From contig WNZI01000001.1 in assembly GCA_009728235.1 (NCBI GenBank), forward strand, positions 124,001-188,000: DNA of 64,000 bases, given 5' to 3'. The translations under genes and the position numbers were made by a program. Source of the stretch: Vibrio cholerae. Lineage in GTDB: Bacteria; Actinomycetota; Actinomycetes; Actinomycetales; Micrococcaceae. Positions 52,586 through 62,360 of this stretch are shown piece by piece. Each line of letters starts with the position of its first letter. The stretch's first letter is position 1. The notes below the pieces were generated by a model. The model saw only the letters and a list, made by a program, of their open reading frames with translations, had not been told where the DNA came from and ran no database searches.

Positions 52586-54775
52586 ATGCCGAAGTACGTG
52601 GAGACCAACGGGCTCAGCGTCGCCGCCGAGCTCCATGCCTTCGTCCGGGACGAAGCGCTTCCCGGTACGGGCATCGAAGCCGAGGCGTTCTGGACGGACG
52701 CCGCAGCGCTCGTCAGCGAGTTCTCTCCTCGCGTGCGGGAACTGCTGGCCACGCGGAACCGGTTGCAGGAACAGATCGATGACTACCACCGCTCCGTCGG
52801 CTCCGAGCGCCCCGATCCTGAGGCCTACGAGGATTTCCTCCACTCGATCGGCTACCTGGTCGACGAACCGGGGGACTTCACCATCGGAACCGACCGGGTC
52901 GATCCCGAGATCGCGACGGTCTCGGGCCCTCAGCTCGTGGTTCCGTTGCTCAACGCTCGTTTTGCGGCCAACGCGGCGAACGCCCGCTGGGGCTCCCTCT
53001 ACGACGCCCTCTACGGCACCGACGCCATCGGCGAGGATGAGGGGCGCGAGAGGACGACCGGCTACAACCCGGTCCGGGGCGCCGCCGTCGTCGCCCGCAG
53101 CCGGGAGTTCCTGGACCAGTACTTCCCGCTGGCCGGCGGCTCCCACTCCGATGTCACCGCCTACCGGATCGTTGACGGTGCCCTGCTGGCGGAGGTGCCC
53201 GGCGGCGCGCTCGGACTGGTCGACGCGGGGCAGTTCAGGGGCTACCTGGGCACCGGGGATGCGCCCGCTTCCGTGCTGCTCGTGCACCATGGCCTGCACG
53301 CGGAGATCCAGATCGATCGAAGCCACACCATCGGGTGGGGCGATCCTGCCGGAGTGAAGGACCTCGTGCTGGAATCGGCGACCACGACCATCATGGATCT
53401 CGAGGATTCGGTCTCGGCGGTCGACGCGGGGGACAAGGTGGCCGGCTACCGCAACTGGCTGCAGCTCATGCAGGGCACCCTGACCGCCGAGATCGCCAAG
53501 GGTTCGGGTAGCTACACGCGACGGCTGAACCCCGACCGCGTCTACACGGCGGCCGACGGTTCGGACCTGACGCTGCCCGGGCGCTCGCTGCTGCTGATCC
53601 GCCAGGTAGGCCACCTGATGACCAGCGATGCCGTCCTCGATTCTGCCGGTGATCCGGTACCCGAGGAGATCCTCGACGCCCTGTTCACCGGGCTCGGTTC
53701 CGTCCACGACCTGCGGGGCGCGCATGCCGGGCACAACTCTCGCGCCGGGTCGGTGTACATCGTCAAGCCGAAGATGCACGGACCCGACGAAGTCGCCGTG
53801 GCCTGCGCCCTGCTTGCCGCCGTCGAACCCGTCCTCGGGCTCGAGCCGCTCACCCTGAAGATCGGCATCATGGACGAGGAGCGCCGCACGTCCGCCAACC
53901 TGAAGGCGTGCATCTGGGAGGCACGGGATCGCGTCGCGTTCATCAACACCGGCTTCCTCGACCGGACAGGTGACGAGATCCACACCTCCATGCTGGCCGG
54001 TCCCATGGTCCGCAAGGCCGACATGCGCAATTCCAGCTGGATCTCCGCCTACGAGGACGCCAACGTCGATATCGGGCTGGAGTGCGGTTTCAGCGGTCGA
54101 GCCCAGATCGGGAAGGGGATGTGGGCCGCGCCGGACAACATGGCCGACATGCTCGCCCAGAAGGTGGCGCACCCGCTCGCAGGGGCGGACTGCGCCTGGG
54201 TCCCCTCGCCGACGGCGGCGACCCTGCACGCCATGCACTACCACCAGGTCGACGTCGACGAGCGCCAGTCCGAACTGGCCGGTACGCGCCGGTCGACACT
54301 GCACCAGCTCCTCACCATCCCGGTCGGCGATCCGAGCGACTGGAGCGACGACGACCGTCGCAACGAGCTCGACAACAACATCCAGAGCACGCTCGGATAC
54401 ATCGTCCGCTGGGTGAACGACGGCGTCGGGTGTTCGAAGGTCCCCGACATCCACGGCACGGCGCTGATGGAGGACCGCGCCACCTGCCGTATCAGCTCGC
54501 AGCACGTCGCGAACTGGCTGCTGCACGGCATCGTCAGCGAGGACGAGGTCGAGGCCTCGCTGCGGCGCATGGCCGCGGTGGTCGACGAGCAGAATGCGGC
54601 GGATCCCGACTACACACCCATGGCGCCGGCCTTCGACACCGAGGCCTTCCTCGCGGCCCGCGAACTCGTGCTCGAGGGCGCTGCGCAGCCGGCGGGATAC
54701 ACCGAACCGATCCTGCACAGACGCCGAGCCATGCACAAGCAGACCCACCACAGCACTGCGAGGACATCATCATGA
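52586..54775 (+). CDS. glcB: Malate synthase G
   Basis: This 729-residue enzyme condenses glyoxylate and acetyl-CoA to malate. Motifs fit the GlcB family: [20 protein letters not shown] (Mg/glyoxylate site), [56 protein letters not shown] with the catalytic Asp/Glu, and [27 protein letters not shown] 52586 follows AGGTGG by six bases. No isocitrate lyase is in the window; together with the following GlcG-like gene this suggests glycolate/glyoxylate use. Confidence 0.96.
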   Translation: MPKYVETNGLSVAAELHAFVRDEALPGTGIEAEAFWTDAAALVSEFSPRVRELLATRNRLQEQIDDYHRSVGSERPDPEAYEDFLHSIGYLVDEPGDFTIGTDRVDPEIATVSGPQLVVPLLNARFAANAANARWGSLYDALYGTDAIGEDEGRERTTGYNPVRGAAVVARSREFLDQYFPLAGGSHSDVTAYRIVDGALLAEVPGGALGLVDAGQFRGYLGTGDAPASVLLVHHGLHAEIQIDRSHTIGWGDPAGVKDLVLESATTTIMDLEDSVSAVDAGDKVAGYRNWLQLMQGTLTAEIAKGSGSYTRRLNPDRVYTAADGSDLTLPGRSLLLIRQVGHLMTSDAVLDSAGDPVPEEILDALFTGLGSVHDLRGAHAGHNSRAGSVYIVKPKMHGPDEVAVACALLAAVEPVLGLEPLTLKIGIMDEERRTSANLKACIWEARDRVAFINTGFLDRTGDEIHTSMLAGPMVRKADMRNSSWISAYEDANVDIGLECGFSGRAQIGKGMWAAPDNMADMLAQKVAHPLAGADCAWVPSPTAATLHAMHYHQVDVDERQSELAGTRRSTLHQLLTIPVGDPSDWSDDDRRNELDNNIQSTLGYIVRWVNDGVGCSKVPDIHGTALMEDRATCRISSQHVANWLLHGIVSEDEVEASLRRMAAVVDEQNAADPDYTPMAPAFDTEAFLAARELVLEGAAQPAGYTEPILHRRRAMHKQTHHSTARTSS

Positions 54776-55197
54776 CCCTGACACTGGCAACCGCCCAATC
54801 GATCATCTCCGACGCACTGGAGACGGGCCGGCAGCACGGCCTCAAGCCGCTCACCGTCGTCGTGCTCGACGCCGGTGGCCATGTGACCGCTGTCGCCCGG
54901 CAGGACGGCGCGTCGAACAACCGGTTCGAGATCGCGCACGGCAAGGCGTACGGGGCGTTGGCGCTCGGGATGGGGTCCCGGGCCATCATGGAGCGCGCCG
55001 AACAGCAGGCCTACTTCATCGCCGCCGCGAGTGCGACCCTGGGTGGTCGCCTCATCCCCGTACCCGGAGGCGTCCTGGTCCGTGATGAAGCAGGCGCGAT
55101 CCTGGGGGCCGTCGGCATCAGCGGCGACAGCTCCGACAACGACGAGACCGCCGCCTCGACGGCCATCGAGGCGGCGGGCCTGACGGCCCAGGTCTGA
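54772..55197 (+). CDS. GlcG/HbpS-family protein
   Basis: The 141-residue protein has [39 protein letters not shown] and [30 protein letters not shown], the DUF336 pattern of GlcG and the heme-binding HbpS. Its ATG overlaps the malate synthase stop (ATGA). GlcG-like proteins are often encoded with glycolate/malate synthase genes; the biochemical role remains unclear. No signal peptide. Confidence 0.9.
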   Translation: MTLTLATAQSIISDALETGRQHGLKPLTVVVLDAGGHVTAVARQDGASNNRFEIAHGKAYGALALGMGSRAIMERAEQQAYFIAAASATLGGRLIPVPGGVLVRDEAGAILGAVGISGDSSDNDETAASTAIEAAGLTAQV

Positions 55198-55626
55198 CAC
55201 GTCCGTTCCACCACGATGGGGAGGCCGGGAAGCGGCCCGTCGTCGCGCCCGATCCCGGGATAGCTCCACCCAAGCTCGGCTTCCTTTTCCCCGGTTACTG
55301 CGACAAGGCGGCGCCTCCAATCCCTCGCGCGATGCTGGTCGATGGCCTACTGCAGGGAGGGCAGAAACAAGAGGTGAAGTAGGCGCTCACTGCCCAAGAA
55401 AACACCGGTGCGCGAGCACGAGGCCAGCACCTTTGGCGATAGGGCTGACGATAGGCCGGGGCCATCTCCGTGGTCAACGGCCGCGGCGTAGTTCCTCGGA
55501 TCGGGTGGCGATTCATAGCTTTGTATCGAGGTTTGCGACGCGGCGTTCCAGGGTTGCCCGTGACATCCCGGGCCTCGGGCGAGATCGGAGGCCCCACCGT
55601 CCGTTGCGTGGGTCCTGAAGGGCGGG
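55198..55626. other. 429-nt intergenic region, no gene seen
   Basis: Frames on both strands are Arg/Pro-rich shadows. The base composition is slightly less GC-biased than the neighbouring genes. No clear hairpin or repeat was recognised. Confidence 0.5.
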
Positions 55627-56620
55627 TCAGCGAAGCGTTCCGTGGTGTCCCTTCGGATCAGGGAGGGACCGCAGTGCGTGACCGCGGCGGCGCCCGAGCG
55701 GCGACGACCGCAGGGTGAATCTCTCCTGGCTGATGAGCACGGCGAAGACCACGATGACGCCACCGACCATCTGGTTCCATTGGATCCGCTCGTTCAGGAC
55801 GAGGATTCCGAGAAGCACGCCGACGATCGGTGTGAGGTAGGTGACCGTGGATGCGACGGTCGCTCCCCAGGCGTTGATGACATTGGTGTACCAGATGTAC
55901 GCGAGACCGGTCCCGACCGCTCCCAACAGGAGGATGCTGATCACGATCGCGGGCGAAAGGCTGACAGGATCGCGGCCGAGGAAAGGGGTGAGGGCCACGA
56001 TGACGAGGGCTGCTGCGCCGATCTGACCGGCAGCGACGGTGGTGGAGTCGTAGTGGTGGGAGCGGAAGAACCTGCGGGTGTACGTGAAGCCCAGGCCATA
56101 ACAGGTTGTCGCTGCCAGGCAGGCGGCCTGCGCGAGGGGGGCCGCGTCCTGGATCTCGGTCAGGAATCGCCACGGTCCGAGGACGAGGACGATACCTCCG
56201 GCGGCAATGAGCATCGCCACTGACCTGATTCTGGTGAGGCGTTCTTCGGGGAGCACAGCGAGGGCGATGAGCATCGTCGCGATCGGGGTGTCGCGTTGAA
56301 GATGCTCGAGAGCCCGGACGGCAGGTACTGGGCGGCCCAGGAGAACAGGAGGAAGGGGGCCACGCACATGAGGATCCCGATCGCGACCAGGTGCAGCCAG
56401 GTTCTGGTGCCCGAGGGCCACGGCGCCGGGTGAGGACCATGATGAGCGCCAGCAGTACTGCGCCTCCCAGGAGTCGGCCGAGGACCACCTGCGCGGGCGA
56501 GAGTCCCGCGACCGCGACCTTGATGAACAGGAAGCTTGCTCCCCAGACGACCGCTGCGGCCAGGTACTGCACCCCAATCGGTAGTGATGCCTTTGCTGGT
56601 TTCGCAGTACGGACAGACAT
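55627..56620 (-). pseudogene. DMT superfamily (EamA) transporter, two -1 frame breaks
   Basis: Three frames give successive parts of a ten-helix EamA transporter: VQYLAAAVVWGASFLFIKVAVAGLSPAQVVLGRLLGGAVLLALIMVL, then TWLHLVAIGILMCVAPFLLFSWAAQYLPSGLSSIFNAT, then PIATMLIALAVLPEERL...YTRRFF...GTGLAYIWYTNVI...QWNQMVGGVIVVFAVLISQ. Joins near 56420-56428 and 56288-56296 each need one extra base; restored length is 332 codons. ATG 56620 follows GAGGGG. Divergent from a LysR gene that probably controls it. Drug/metabolite exporter of unknown substrate. Sequencing error or decay cannot be told apart from the window alone. Confidence 0.82.
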
Positions 56621-56643
56621 GCGGTTTCCCCTCGACTCGTTCT

Positions 56644-56664
56644 CCCTAGGGTTGCCCTTAGGGG
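56644..56664. promoter_or_regulatory. Candidate LysR binding region
   Basis: CCCTAGGG followed by TTG and CCCTTAGGGG: two adjacent short palindromes in the 90-nt gap between the divergent EamA and LysR genes. Dyads here are where a LysR regulator would bind; assignment is by position only. Confidence 0.4.
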
Positions 56665-56710
56665 ATGATGAGTCCAATGCATCCCGACCATCGAGGCATG
56701 AGGCTGATTC

Positions 56711-57595
56711 ATGGGCGTGACGTTGAAGCAGTTGGTCGTGTTGTCTGCTGTGGTCGAGCACGACGGGTTCGGGGCGGCGGCCGAGGCACTCGGCGTCGAT
56801 CAGTCCTCCGTGTCCCACAGCATCGCGGCCCTGGAGAAATCGATGGGCGCTCGTTTGGTAACCAGGACGAGCCCGCTGCGCCCAACGGACTTGGGCCGGG
56901 CTCTACTGCCGCATGCCCGTACCGCGTTGGCGGCTTCCCGGGCCATCGAGTCGCTCATCGACGAACACAACCAGAACAAACCCGCCGGAACGGTGAGGAT
57001 CGCCGCGTCCCAGACGGCAGCACACCGCATGCTGCCGAACCTCATGAACAGGTGGAGGCAAGCCTTCCCGGATGTCGATGTGCGGGTCTTTGAAGGCGAT
57101 GATGACGAACTCGAGGAATGGCTGAGCAGCGGCGTGGTGGACTGCGCTATTCTCATCGACCCCGAATCGGTGTGCCCTGGTGGCCTGGAACTGGCGACCG
57201 ACAGGTTCCAGGCGGTGCTCCGCAAGGACCACCCCTTCAGCACCCAAAAGCACGTCGGGCTCCTCGACCTCCTGGAAGAACCGCTACTGGTGTCCTCAGG
57301 CGGATGCGAACCCCAGATCAGGACACTCCACACCCTCAGCGGCGCCCGCTACAGTCCAGCCCAACGTGTACGAGAAATCTCCACGCTCCTCAGCATGGTC
57401 GAGAACCATATCGGCGTCGCGATCATGCCGGCCCTTGCCGTGTCGATGCTTCCTGACACCCTCACCATGGTCGATCTGGAACCACATCTGGAACGCCGAC
57501 TCGTCCTCACCGGACCATCGAACAGACCCTGGCACCCAGTCGTCACCCGCATGCTCGAACTGAATTGGAGGCCGAACGCGCGAGAGCATCAATGA
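56711..57595 (+). CDS. LysR-family transcriptional regulator
   Basis: The 294-residue protein has an N-terminal winged helix (LKQLVVLSAVVEHDGFGAAAEALGVDQSSVSHSIAALEKSMGARLVTRTS) and a substrate-binding domain (GTVRIAASQTAAHRMLPNLMNRWRQAFPDVDVRVFEGDDDELEEWLSSGVVDCAIL). ATG 56711. Divergent from the EamA transporter gene. Confidence 0.93.
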   Translation: MGVTLKQLVVLSAVVEHDGFGAAAEALGVDQSSVSHSIAALEKSMGARLVTRTSPLRPTDLGRALLPHARTALAASRAIESLIDEHNQNKPAGTVRIAASQTAAHRMLPNLMNRWRQAFPDVDVRVFEGDDDELEEWLSSGVVDCAILIDPESVCPGGLELATDRFQAVLRKDHPFSTQKHVGLLDLLEEPLLVSSGGCEPQIRTLHTLSGARYSPAQRVREISTLLSMVENHIGVAIMPALAVSMLPDTLTMVDLEPHLERRLVLTGPSNRPWHPVVTRMLELNWRPNAREHQ

Positions 57596-57668
57596 TCGGC
57601 CCGTGTGCCTCCGTCCTGATGGCGGATGTCCCAGCTCTATGTTCGTGGCGGCACGCTGTTCCTGGTCT

Positions 57669-57983
57669 TCACTTGACTCCGCGAAACCCCTCAGGGGCGA
57701 TGAATTCCAGCAGCAGGAGGGCGGTCACGATGAACTGGGGTGCCATGAGGATGCCGGCGAGGACCGCTGCTGCGAGGAGTCCGGCTGAAACGCCGGCAAG
57801 ACGCCAGGCCCGGGAGAAGCTGGGGTGCGTGGTCCTGAGTCTCGCCGCGAGGACCCAGGAACCAGCAACGATCACAGGTATGAGCAGGAATGGCACCACC
57901 GCGACGGCGAGGAGGCCAATCCCGATGAACACAATGGCACTGACGCGGCTTCCAGCACTGGTCTTCGAGGTCCCCAACGTCAA
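57669..57983 (-). CDS. Small integral membrane protein, hypothetical
   Basis: About 104 residues with three hydrophobic helices (SAIVFIGIGLLAVAVVPFLLIPVIVAGSWVLA, RLAGVSAGLLAAAVLAGILMAPQFIVTALLLLEFI). No ATG lies near the first helix; TTG codons at 57983 and 57977 are possible starts, and the frame is open to an ATG at 58124 whose extra residues look non-coding. Family not recognised. Confidence 0.5.
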   Translation of the reverse strand: MTLGTSKTSAGSRVSAIVFIGIGLLAVAVVPFLLIPVIVAGSWVLAARLRTTHPSFSRAWRLAGVSAGLLAAAVLAGILMAPQFIVTALLLLEFIAPEGFRGVK

Positions 57984-58248
57984 CGTTTGAACGACTGTAA
58001 CGGCAGCGCCTCGACCGGGCCGAGAAGTATGAGGCGCACAGCCCGCAAGCCGGTCCTTGTCCGCGCCGATTCTCGAACACGTGGTCTGGTCTCTGCGAAG
58101 GGGAAGCGATAGGCTCCTCGCCATGATGACCAGTCAGGTCCATATGGGCCGATCACGAACAGGCGAACTGGTCGCCACCTGATCCGCGCCCCTCCTTGCA
58201 TCGCTGAGCTTGAGTACAACAACCAGCCAGCGCACGAAAGGAGCATTG

Positions 58249-58623
58249 ATGACAGCGCAGTTCAATCACACGATTATCGCTTCACGAGACAGCACAACCA
58301 TGGGCGCCTACTACCGTGACCTGCTCGAGGCCCGAGAGGCTCCCAGCTGGGGACCGTTCACCAATATCCAGCTTCCGGACGGGGTCCTGTTGCAGTTCGC
58401 TACCCCACCGATGAAGTTCCCTCCCCAGCACTACGCGTATCTCCTCGACGACGATCACTTCGATCGGGCGTACTCGAAAATCGTCGAGTCAGCCACCGAG
58501 CACTGGGCTGATCCGCAGCGCAGCCGGCCCGGCGAAACGAACACCGAGCACGGCGGACGAGGCGTCTACCTGCTGGACCCATCCGGCCACTATCTGGAAC
58601 TCATCACTCGGCCGTACATCTAG
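58249..58623 (+). CDS. VOC-family (glyoxalase-like) protein
   Basis: The 124-residue single-domain protein has FNHTIIASRDSTTMGAYYRDLL...LPDGVLLQFA...QHYAYLLDDDHFDRAYSKIVE...GRGVYLLDPSGHYLELITRPY, the paired beta-alpha-beta-beta-beta VOC fold with likely metal ligands His (FNH), Glu (LEL). AAAGGAG sits before ATG 58249. Glyoxalase- or resistance-type function; substrate unknown. Confidence 0.85.
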   Translation: MTAQFNHTIIASRDSTTMGAYYRDLLEAREAPSWGPFTNIQLPDGVLLQFATPPMKFPPQHYAYLLDDDHFDRAYSKIVESATEHWADPQRSRPGETNTEHGGRGVYLLDPSGHYLELITRPYI

Positions 58624-58896
58624 GAGGGCGCGGCTCGCGGAGGTCAGCGATCGTGAACACCCTCAGCTTCCTCGGGCCGCGCACTACGGGTACTCGCGAG
58701 CCTTGGTGTCATATGGATCGGCAGGACGGTGCTCAGTTGTCAGGGCGTGATCCTCGTGCTGGTCGGCGTAGGTCCGAGGGCGGTTCTTGCGGGCAGCACT
58801 CCACTCCGTCCCCGGTCAAGGACCCTCAACCACCCGGTGTTGAGTTCAGCCCAGGGTCTGACGCCACAAAGACCTGGCACCCCTACGCTGACAACT

Positions 58897-59163
58897 ATGC
58901 CAACCATTACGTGTCCTGCCTGCAACCACACTTTCACCCCTGCGAACGCTGAATTGGACAGCACGCCCGATCCTTCCGTGTGGCGCTGGTTCAGCATCGA
59001 CAACAGCTCCTCGGGCCCCATCTCCACCACGGAGGCCTACACCGCCTATCTCCGCAGCATCGACGGACCCCCTGTCTCCCGTCAGCGATTCGTCGCCGAT
59101 CTCGCATACCTCGGGATCGAGGAGATCAACGACGACGGCGAAGCGGTGTTGCTCCGCGACTGA
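58897..59163 (+). CDS. Small CxxC protein, hypothetical
   Basis: The 88-residue protein starts MPTITCPACNHTFTPANAELD, a CxxC zinc-ribbon-like knuckle, followed by an acidic, Ser/Thr-rich part (SIDNSSSGPISTTEAYTAYLRS...LGIEEINDDGEAVLL). Only one Cys pair. Family not recognised. Possibly a nucleic-acid or protein-binding small factor. Confidence 0.5.
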   Translation: MPTITCPACNHTFTPANAELDSTPDPSVWRWFSIDNSSSGPISTTEAYTAYLRSIDGPPVSRQRFVADLAYLGIEEINDDGEAVLLRD

Positions 59164-59312
59164 CGAGACCGGGTCGATGCGCAGGCTCCACAGTGCGGCG
59201 AGAAAGGACCGGCCTTCTTCGTCGTGGGTCAGGTCATCGGGTGGTTGACCGGAGGCGGCGGCAGCGTGTCCCGGAGGACACCATCGAGCACTACGATCTC
59301 CAGGTGCCATAG

Positions 59313-59450
59313 GCCCGCTCAGAGAAAGCAGTGCTGGACGCGGCGACCACCGCGGACTACCGTCTCTCCCGCTTCCAGAACGAGCTAATGAAGTCCTGCC
59401 CATACGCCCGTGCTCGCGTGCAGGGCGGAGCGAGAGTGGAGAACGAATGA
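59313..59450 (+). pseudogene. C-terminal fragment of an unidentified gene
   Basis: After an in-frame TAG, 45 codons remain open (AVLDAATTADYRLSRFQNELMKSCPYARARVQGG...) and end in a TGA that overlaps the ATG of the next fragment (ATGA). The coupling and balanced composition suggest the 3' end of an operon gene whose 5' part was deleted. Family not identified. Confidence 0.4.
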
Positions 59451-59764
59451 CCCGTATGACGAACCAGTGGGACGTACCGCCTTCCCGGGCGCATCTCGGC
59501 TCGTGGTCGACTCCGCTCGAGCCGGCTCCACGGCTCGCCTCGACGCTCGGCCTCGGCCCCAGTGATCTCTGGATCAAGCAAGACGACCTTTCCGGGTTAG
59601 GCGGGGAGGGAACAAGGGTGCGCAAGCTCGAGTGGACTGCCGGCACGGCCCTGGCGCGCGGTGCAGACGTCCTTGTCACCACTGGTGCTGCCCAAAGCAA
59701 TCACGCCCGGCTCACTGCTGCCAGCACGTCTACAGGGTTGATGTGTAGTTCCACACAAGCGTGA
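59447..59764 (+). pseudogene. D-cysteine desulfhydrase/ACC deaminase family, truncated N-terminal fragment
   Basis: About 95 residues match the start of this PLP family: STPLEPAPRLASTLGLGPSDLWIKQDDLSGLGGEGTRVRKLEW with LVTTGAAQSNHARLTAA, including the Lys that binds PLP (RKLE region: K of KLE). The full enzyme is ~330 residues; homology stops near 59733 and no other frame continues it. The rest was lost by deletion or rearrangement, after which a new gene (59784) begins. Confidence 0.75.
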
Positions 59765-59783
59765 GAAGAGATTTGATGGATCC

Positions 59784-60185
59784 ATGCCTCTTCTTTTTTC
59801 CGCCGCTGATTTCTTCGCTGCGAAGCTCGCCTATGAGACTGACCCGGCGGATCTCGCTGCTGAACGTGCATCTGGTCCGGGTCCGATCGTGATCGATACT
59901 CGCTCGGCCGCTTCGTGGATGCAGGGCCGTATCCCGGGCGCTGTCCACATTCCGAACGCAGAGCTCGTAGCACGCATCACTGATATCGCCCCCTCCCTGG
60001 ACGCTGCGATCGTTGTCTACTGCTGGGGACCAGGCTGCAACGGCAGCACCCGCGGCGCGTCGATTCTGGCCTCGATGGGCTATCTGAATGTGCGCGAGCT
60101 GATCGGTGGTTTCGAGTACTGGTCCGCGAGGGCCTCGCCACGGTCAGCGATGAAGGGCGCGGGCGTCGTTCACCCGACCCCCTGA
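59784..60185 (+). CDS. Rhodanese-domain protein (probable -1 break near the C-terminus)
   Basis: The single rhodanese domain has VIDTRSAASWMQGRIPGAVHIPN and the active-site loop VVYCWGPGCNGSTRGA with catalytic Cys in YCWGPGCNG, then LIGGFEYW. After EYW the frame reads SARASPRSAM..., while one base added near 60120-60127 would give EYWSREGLATVSDEGRGRR and stop at 60211 (142 residues), a more usual end. Sulfurtransferase-like role. ATG 59784. Confidence 0.82.
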   Translation: MPLLFSAADFFAAKLAYETDPADLAAERASGPGPIVIDTRSAASWMQGRIPGAVHIPNAELVARITDIAPSLDAAIVVYCWGPGCNGSTRGASILASMGYLNVRELIGGFEYWSARASPRSAMKGAGVVHPTP

Positions 60186-60308
60186 CAGCACCAGCCCACC
60201 CCTCGGCGTGACGAACCCCGACACCCGGCATTGGAGGACCAAGCATGCCAGGCCTCCATGGGCAGTCTGCTACCGGACGGCTTCAAGCCGGTGCTGAGCC
60301 TCTGCATG

Positions 60309-61226
60309 TCAGTGGATCACGGTTGCGACTTCGGGGAACATCACTCCGGTGAGCTCTTCGGAAACGGCCCACAGCCGGTGCTGAGTGGCTTGGTCGTAGG
60401 AGTCGGGACTGGAGGTGACGAGCTTCGGGTAGCCCCGGACCTCGCCTCGATTGCCGGGACCGTAGTACTGGCCGCCGAGAACGGCGTGGTCGGTGGCGGC
60501 GCGCACGGTGGGCAGGGCACCCATCTCGGCCTTCTGGATGAGTAGCGGTGCAAGCCAGGTGACGGGCAGCCGAAGAGCAGCGGGCACGTTGCGGGTCAGC
60601 TCGGTGTTGGAGACACCGGGATGGGCAGCGACCGCGACGGTAGTGCCATGCGAAGCGAGACGGCGCTGCAGCTCGTAGGTGAACATGAGGTTGGCCAGCT
60701 TGGCCTGACCGTAAGCGGCGGCGCGGCTATACGAACGCTCCCACTGGAGGTCGTCGAAGTGGATCGCGGCCTGGATGCGGTGGCCGGTACTGCTGACCGT
60801 GACGACGCGGGAACCGGGGACCGGCAGGAGCCGATCCAGCAACAAGCCGGTGAGCGCGAAGTGGCCGAGGTGATTCGTGCCGAACTGCAGCTCGAACCCG
60901 TCGGTCGTCGTCCGCTTCGGCGTGTACATCACGCCGGCGTTATTGATCAGCAGGTCGATGCGGGGGAAGGCCTCGCGCAAGTCGGCCGCGGCTGTCCGGA
61001 CAGAGTTCAGGGACGTGAGATCCAGGGCCTGCACTCGGACGTCACCGGCGATGCGGGCCGCTGCCTGCTTGCCCTTCTCGACGTCGCGGACGGCGAGGAC
61101 GACTTCGGCTCCGTGCTCGGCGAGCATGCGCGCGGTCTCGAACCCGAGGCCGGTGTTGGCGCCGGTGACGACCGCCACTCGTCCGTACTGGTCGGGAATG
61201 TGCTGTTCGGTCCAGGCGTCGCTCAT
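60309..61226 (-). CDS. Short-chain dehydrogenase/reductase
   Basis: The 305-residue classical SDR has VVTGANTGLGFETARMLAEHG, NNAGVM, the catalytic Ser (VTVSSTG) and Tyr-x3-Lys (YGQAKLAN). Retinol dehydrogenase/WW-oxidoreductase-like proteins of this sort oxidise or reduce carbonyl compounds. Divergent from a TetR gene with palindromes between; likely controlled by it. ATG 61226. Confidence 0.92.
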   Translation of the reverse strand: MSDAWTEQHIPDQYGRVAVVTGANTGLGFETARMLAEHGAEVVLAVRDVEKGKQAAARIAGDVRVQALDLTSLNSVRTAAADLREAFPRIDLLINNAGVMYTPKRTTTDGFELQFGTNHLGHFALTGLLLDRLLPVPGSRVVTVSSTGHRIQAAIHFDDLQWERSYSRAAAYGQAKLANLMFTYELQRRLASHGTTVAVAAHPGVSNTELTRNVPAALRLPVTWLAPLLIQKAEMGALPTVRAATDHAVLGGQYYGPGNRGEVRGYPKLVTSSPDSYDQATQHRLWAVSEELTGVMFPEVATVIH

Positions 61227-61275
61227 GATGCTCCTTTAAGGTACTGGCGGTCTGTTAATAGGGCCAACGCTATGA

Positions 61276-61311
61276 GACCAATGGTCCGTTGTCAAGAGAC
61301 GGCCGGTCTCT
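61276..61311. promoter_or_regulatory. Candidate TetR operators between SDR and tetR
   Basis: GACCAATGGTC (61276-61286) is a perfect palindrome around a central A. AGAGACGGCCGGTCTCT (61295-61311) has 6-bp arms around a 5-nt spacer. Both sit 15-50 nt ahead of the tetR start, where the repressor of the divergent pair would bind. Confidence 0.55.
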
Positions 61312-61325
61312 AGTAGGGTTACGGC

Positions 61326-61991
61326 ATGACATTCCAGCGGGCGCGAAGCGAAGAGCAACGGGAGATTCGTCGTGCGGTGATACTGGACACCACTACCGCG
61401 ATGCTCGCGGAAATGCCTGTATCCGACATCACCCTCAACGAGCTCAGCCGGCGCGTGGGCCTGGCCAAATCAAACGTCCTCCGCTACTTCGAGTCCCGCG
61501 AGGCGGTGCTGCTCGAGCTGCTCGACGACTACTTCGGAAGGTGGCTGCTCGAGCTTGAGGGCGAGCTGGCAGGCGGGGTTGAGGCGGGCGCGGACATGGC
61601 GACCCGGGCGCGTCAGCTGGCCGGCGTCCTCAGTCGATCTCTGGCTGATCAGGGCGCGCTGTGCGACCTCTTCGGCGCACAGGGAGGGGTCCTCGAGCAC
61701 AATGTCTCGACCGAGGTCGTCAAGCGGCACAAGCGGTCCTCGCTCACGCGGCTCGCGACCATGACCGAGCTGGTGCGCCGTCACGTTCCGGAGCTCGGCG
61801 GCGGCGCACAGTTCTTCTGCTTCATGACCCTTATCTCTGCGGGAGCGCTGTCGACCTACGTGCCGCCTCCGCCAAGCCTGCTCGCCGTGTACGCGGACGA
61901 ACCGGAGCTCGGCGTGTTGAACCTCGATCTCAGGGAGGCGCTGCAGGGCGCGATCGTGTCGACCCTCCTCGGTGCGCTGCCGCGCAGCTGA
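61326..61991 (+). CDS. TetR-family transcriptional regulator
   Basis: The 221-residue protein has the TetR helix-turn-helix ILDTTTAMLAEMPVSDITLNELSRRVGLAKSNVLRYFESREAVLLELLDDYF at its N-terminus and a helical ligand-binding domain. ATG 61326. It probably represses the divergent SDR gene. Confidence 0.93.
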   Translation: MTFQRARSEEQREIRRAVILDTTTAMLAEMPVSDITLNELSRRVGLAKSNVLRYFESREAVLLELLDDYFGRWLLELEGELAGGVEAGADMATRARQLAGVLSRSLADQGALCDLFGAQGGVLEHNVSTEVVKRHKRSSLTRLATMTELVRRHVPELGGGAQFFCFMTLISAGALSTYVPPPPSLLAVYADEPELGVLNLDLREALQGAIVSTLLGALPRS

Positions 61992-62360
61992 CCCGGATCC
62001 GGAACCTGGAACGAGGCAGTGACCGCCCTCGCTGAGCGGTCTTCTGATCACCGGTCATACAGCGTCCGATGGCCGGTCCTTCGTCGACCAACGGTGGACC
62101 GCTTCATCGCCCTGCCTGGGTAGCTCGTTGTGATCGATAGCGGACGAGCGCGAACGCGAGGGCCGTCACCGACCCGATGACGGCAACCACGAGCGACAGA
62201 ACAAGGATGAGGGCTGACCGGACAGAGCGAGCCTACGTATACCCAAAGTCCGGCGGCGGCGCCTACGACCAGAGGGCGCCTTGACCTCAACCAGGGTTCA
62301 GGTTCTAGCGTTGGTCATCTCAGCGTGTTCGAGATCGTTACTCACCCTTGGGATGCAGAT
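61992..62360. other. 369-nt region, no confident gene
   Basis: A minus-strand hydrophobic stretch (ALILVLSLVVAVIGSVTALAFALVRY, about 62110-62215) resembles the tail of a small membrane protein, but it has no start and its upstream frame hits a stop; a second frame supplies VVGAAAGLWVYVGSL. A broken small membrane-protein gene is possible, unproven. The promoter of the hydrolase gene should lie at the right end. Confidence 0.4.

Noticed and set aside
52532-54751. 739-codon minus-strand frame opposite malate synthase
   Set aside because: Antisense shadow of glcB; Val/Gly/Arg-rich with no family features.
55295-55597. 100-codon minus-strand frame in the 55 kb gap
   Set aside because: Arg/Pro-rich composition, no ribosome binding site, no domain, and no extension of neighbouring genes.
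59733-59783. Possible frameshift continuation of the desulfhydrase gene
   Set aside because: None of the three frames after 59733 resembles the rest of the enzyme, so this is a truncation and not a -1 break like the others.
62048-62290. 80-codon minus-strand frame with a short hydrophobic stretch
   Set aside because: The hydrophobic parts are split over two frames that would not be fixed by the -1 pattern seen elsewhere; kept only as a note on the region.
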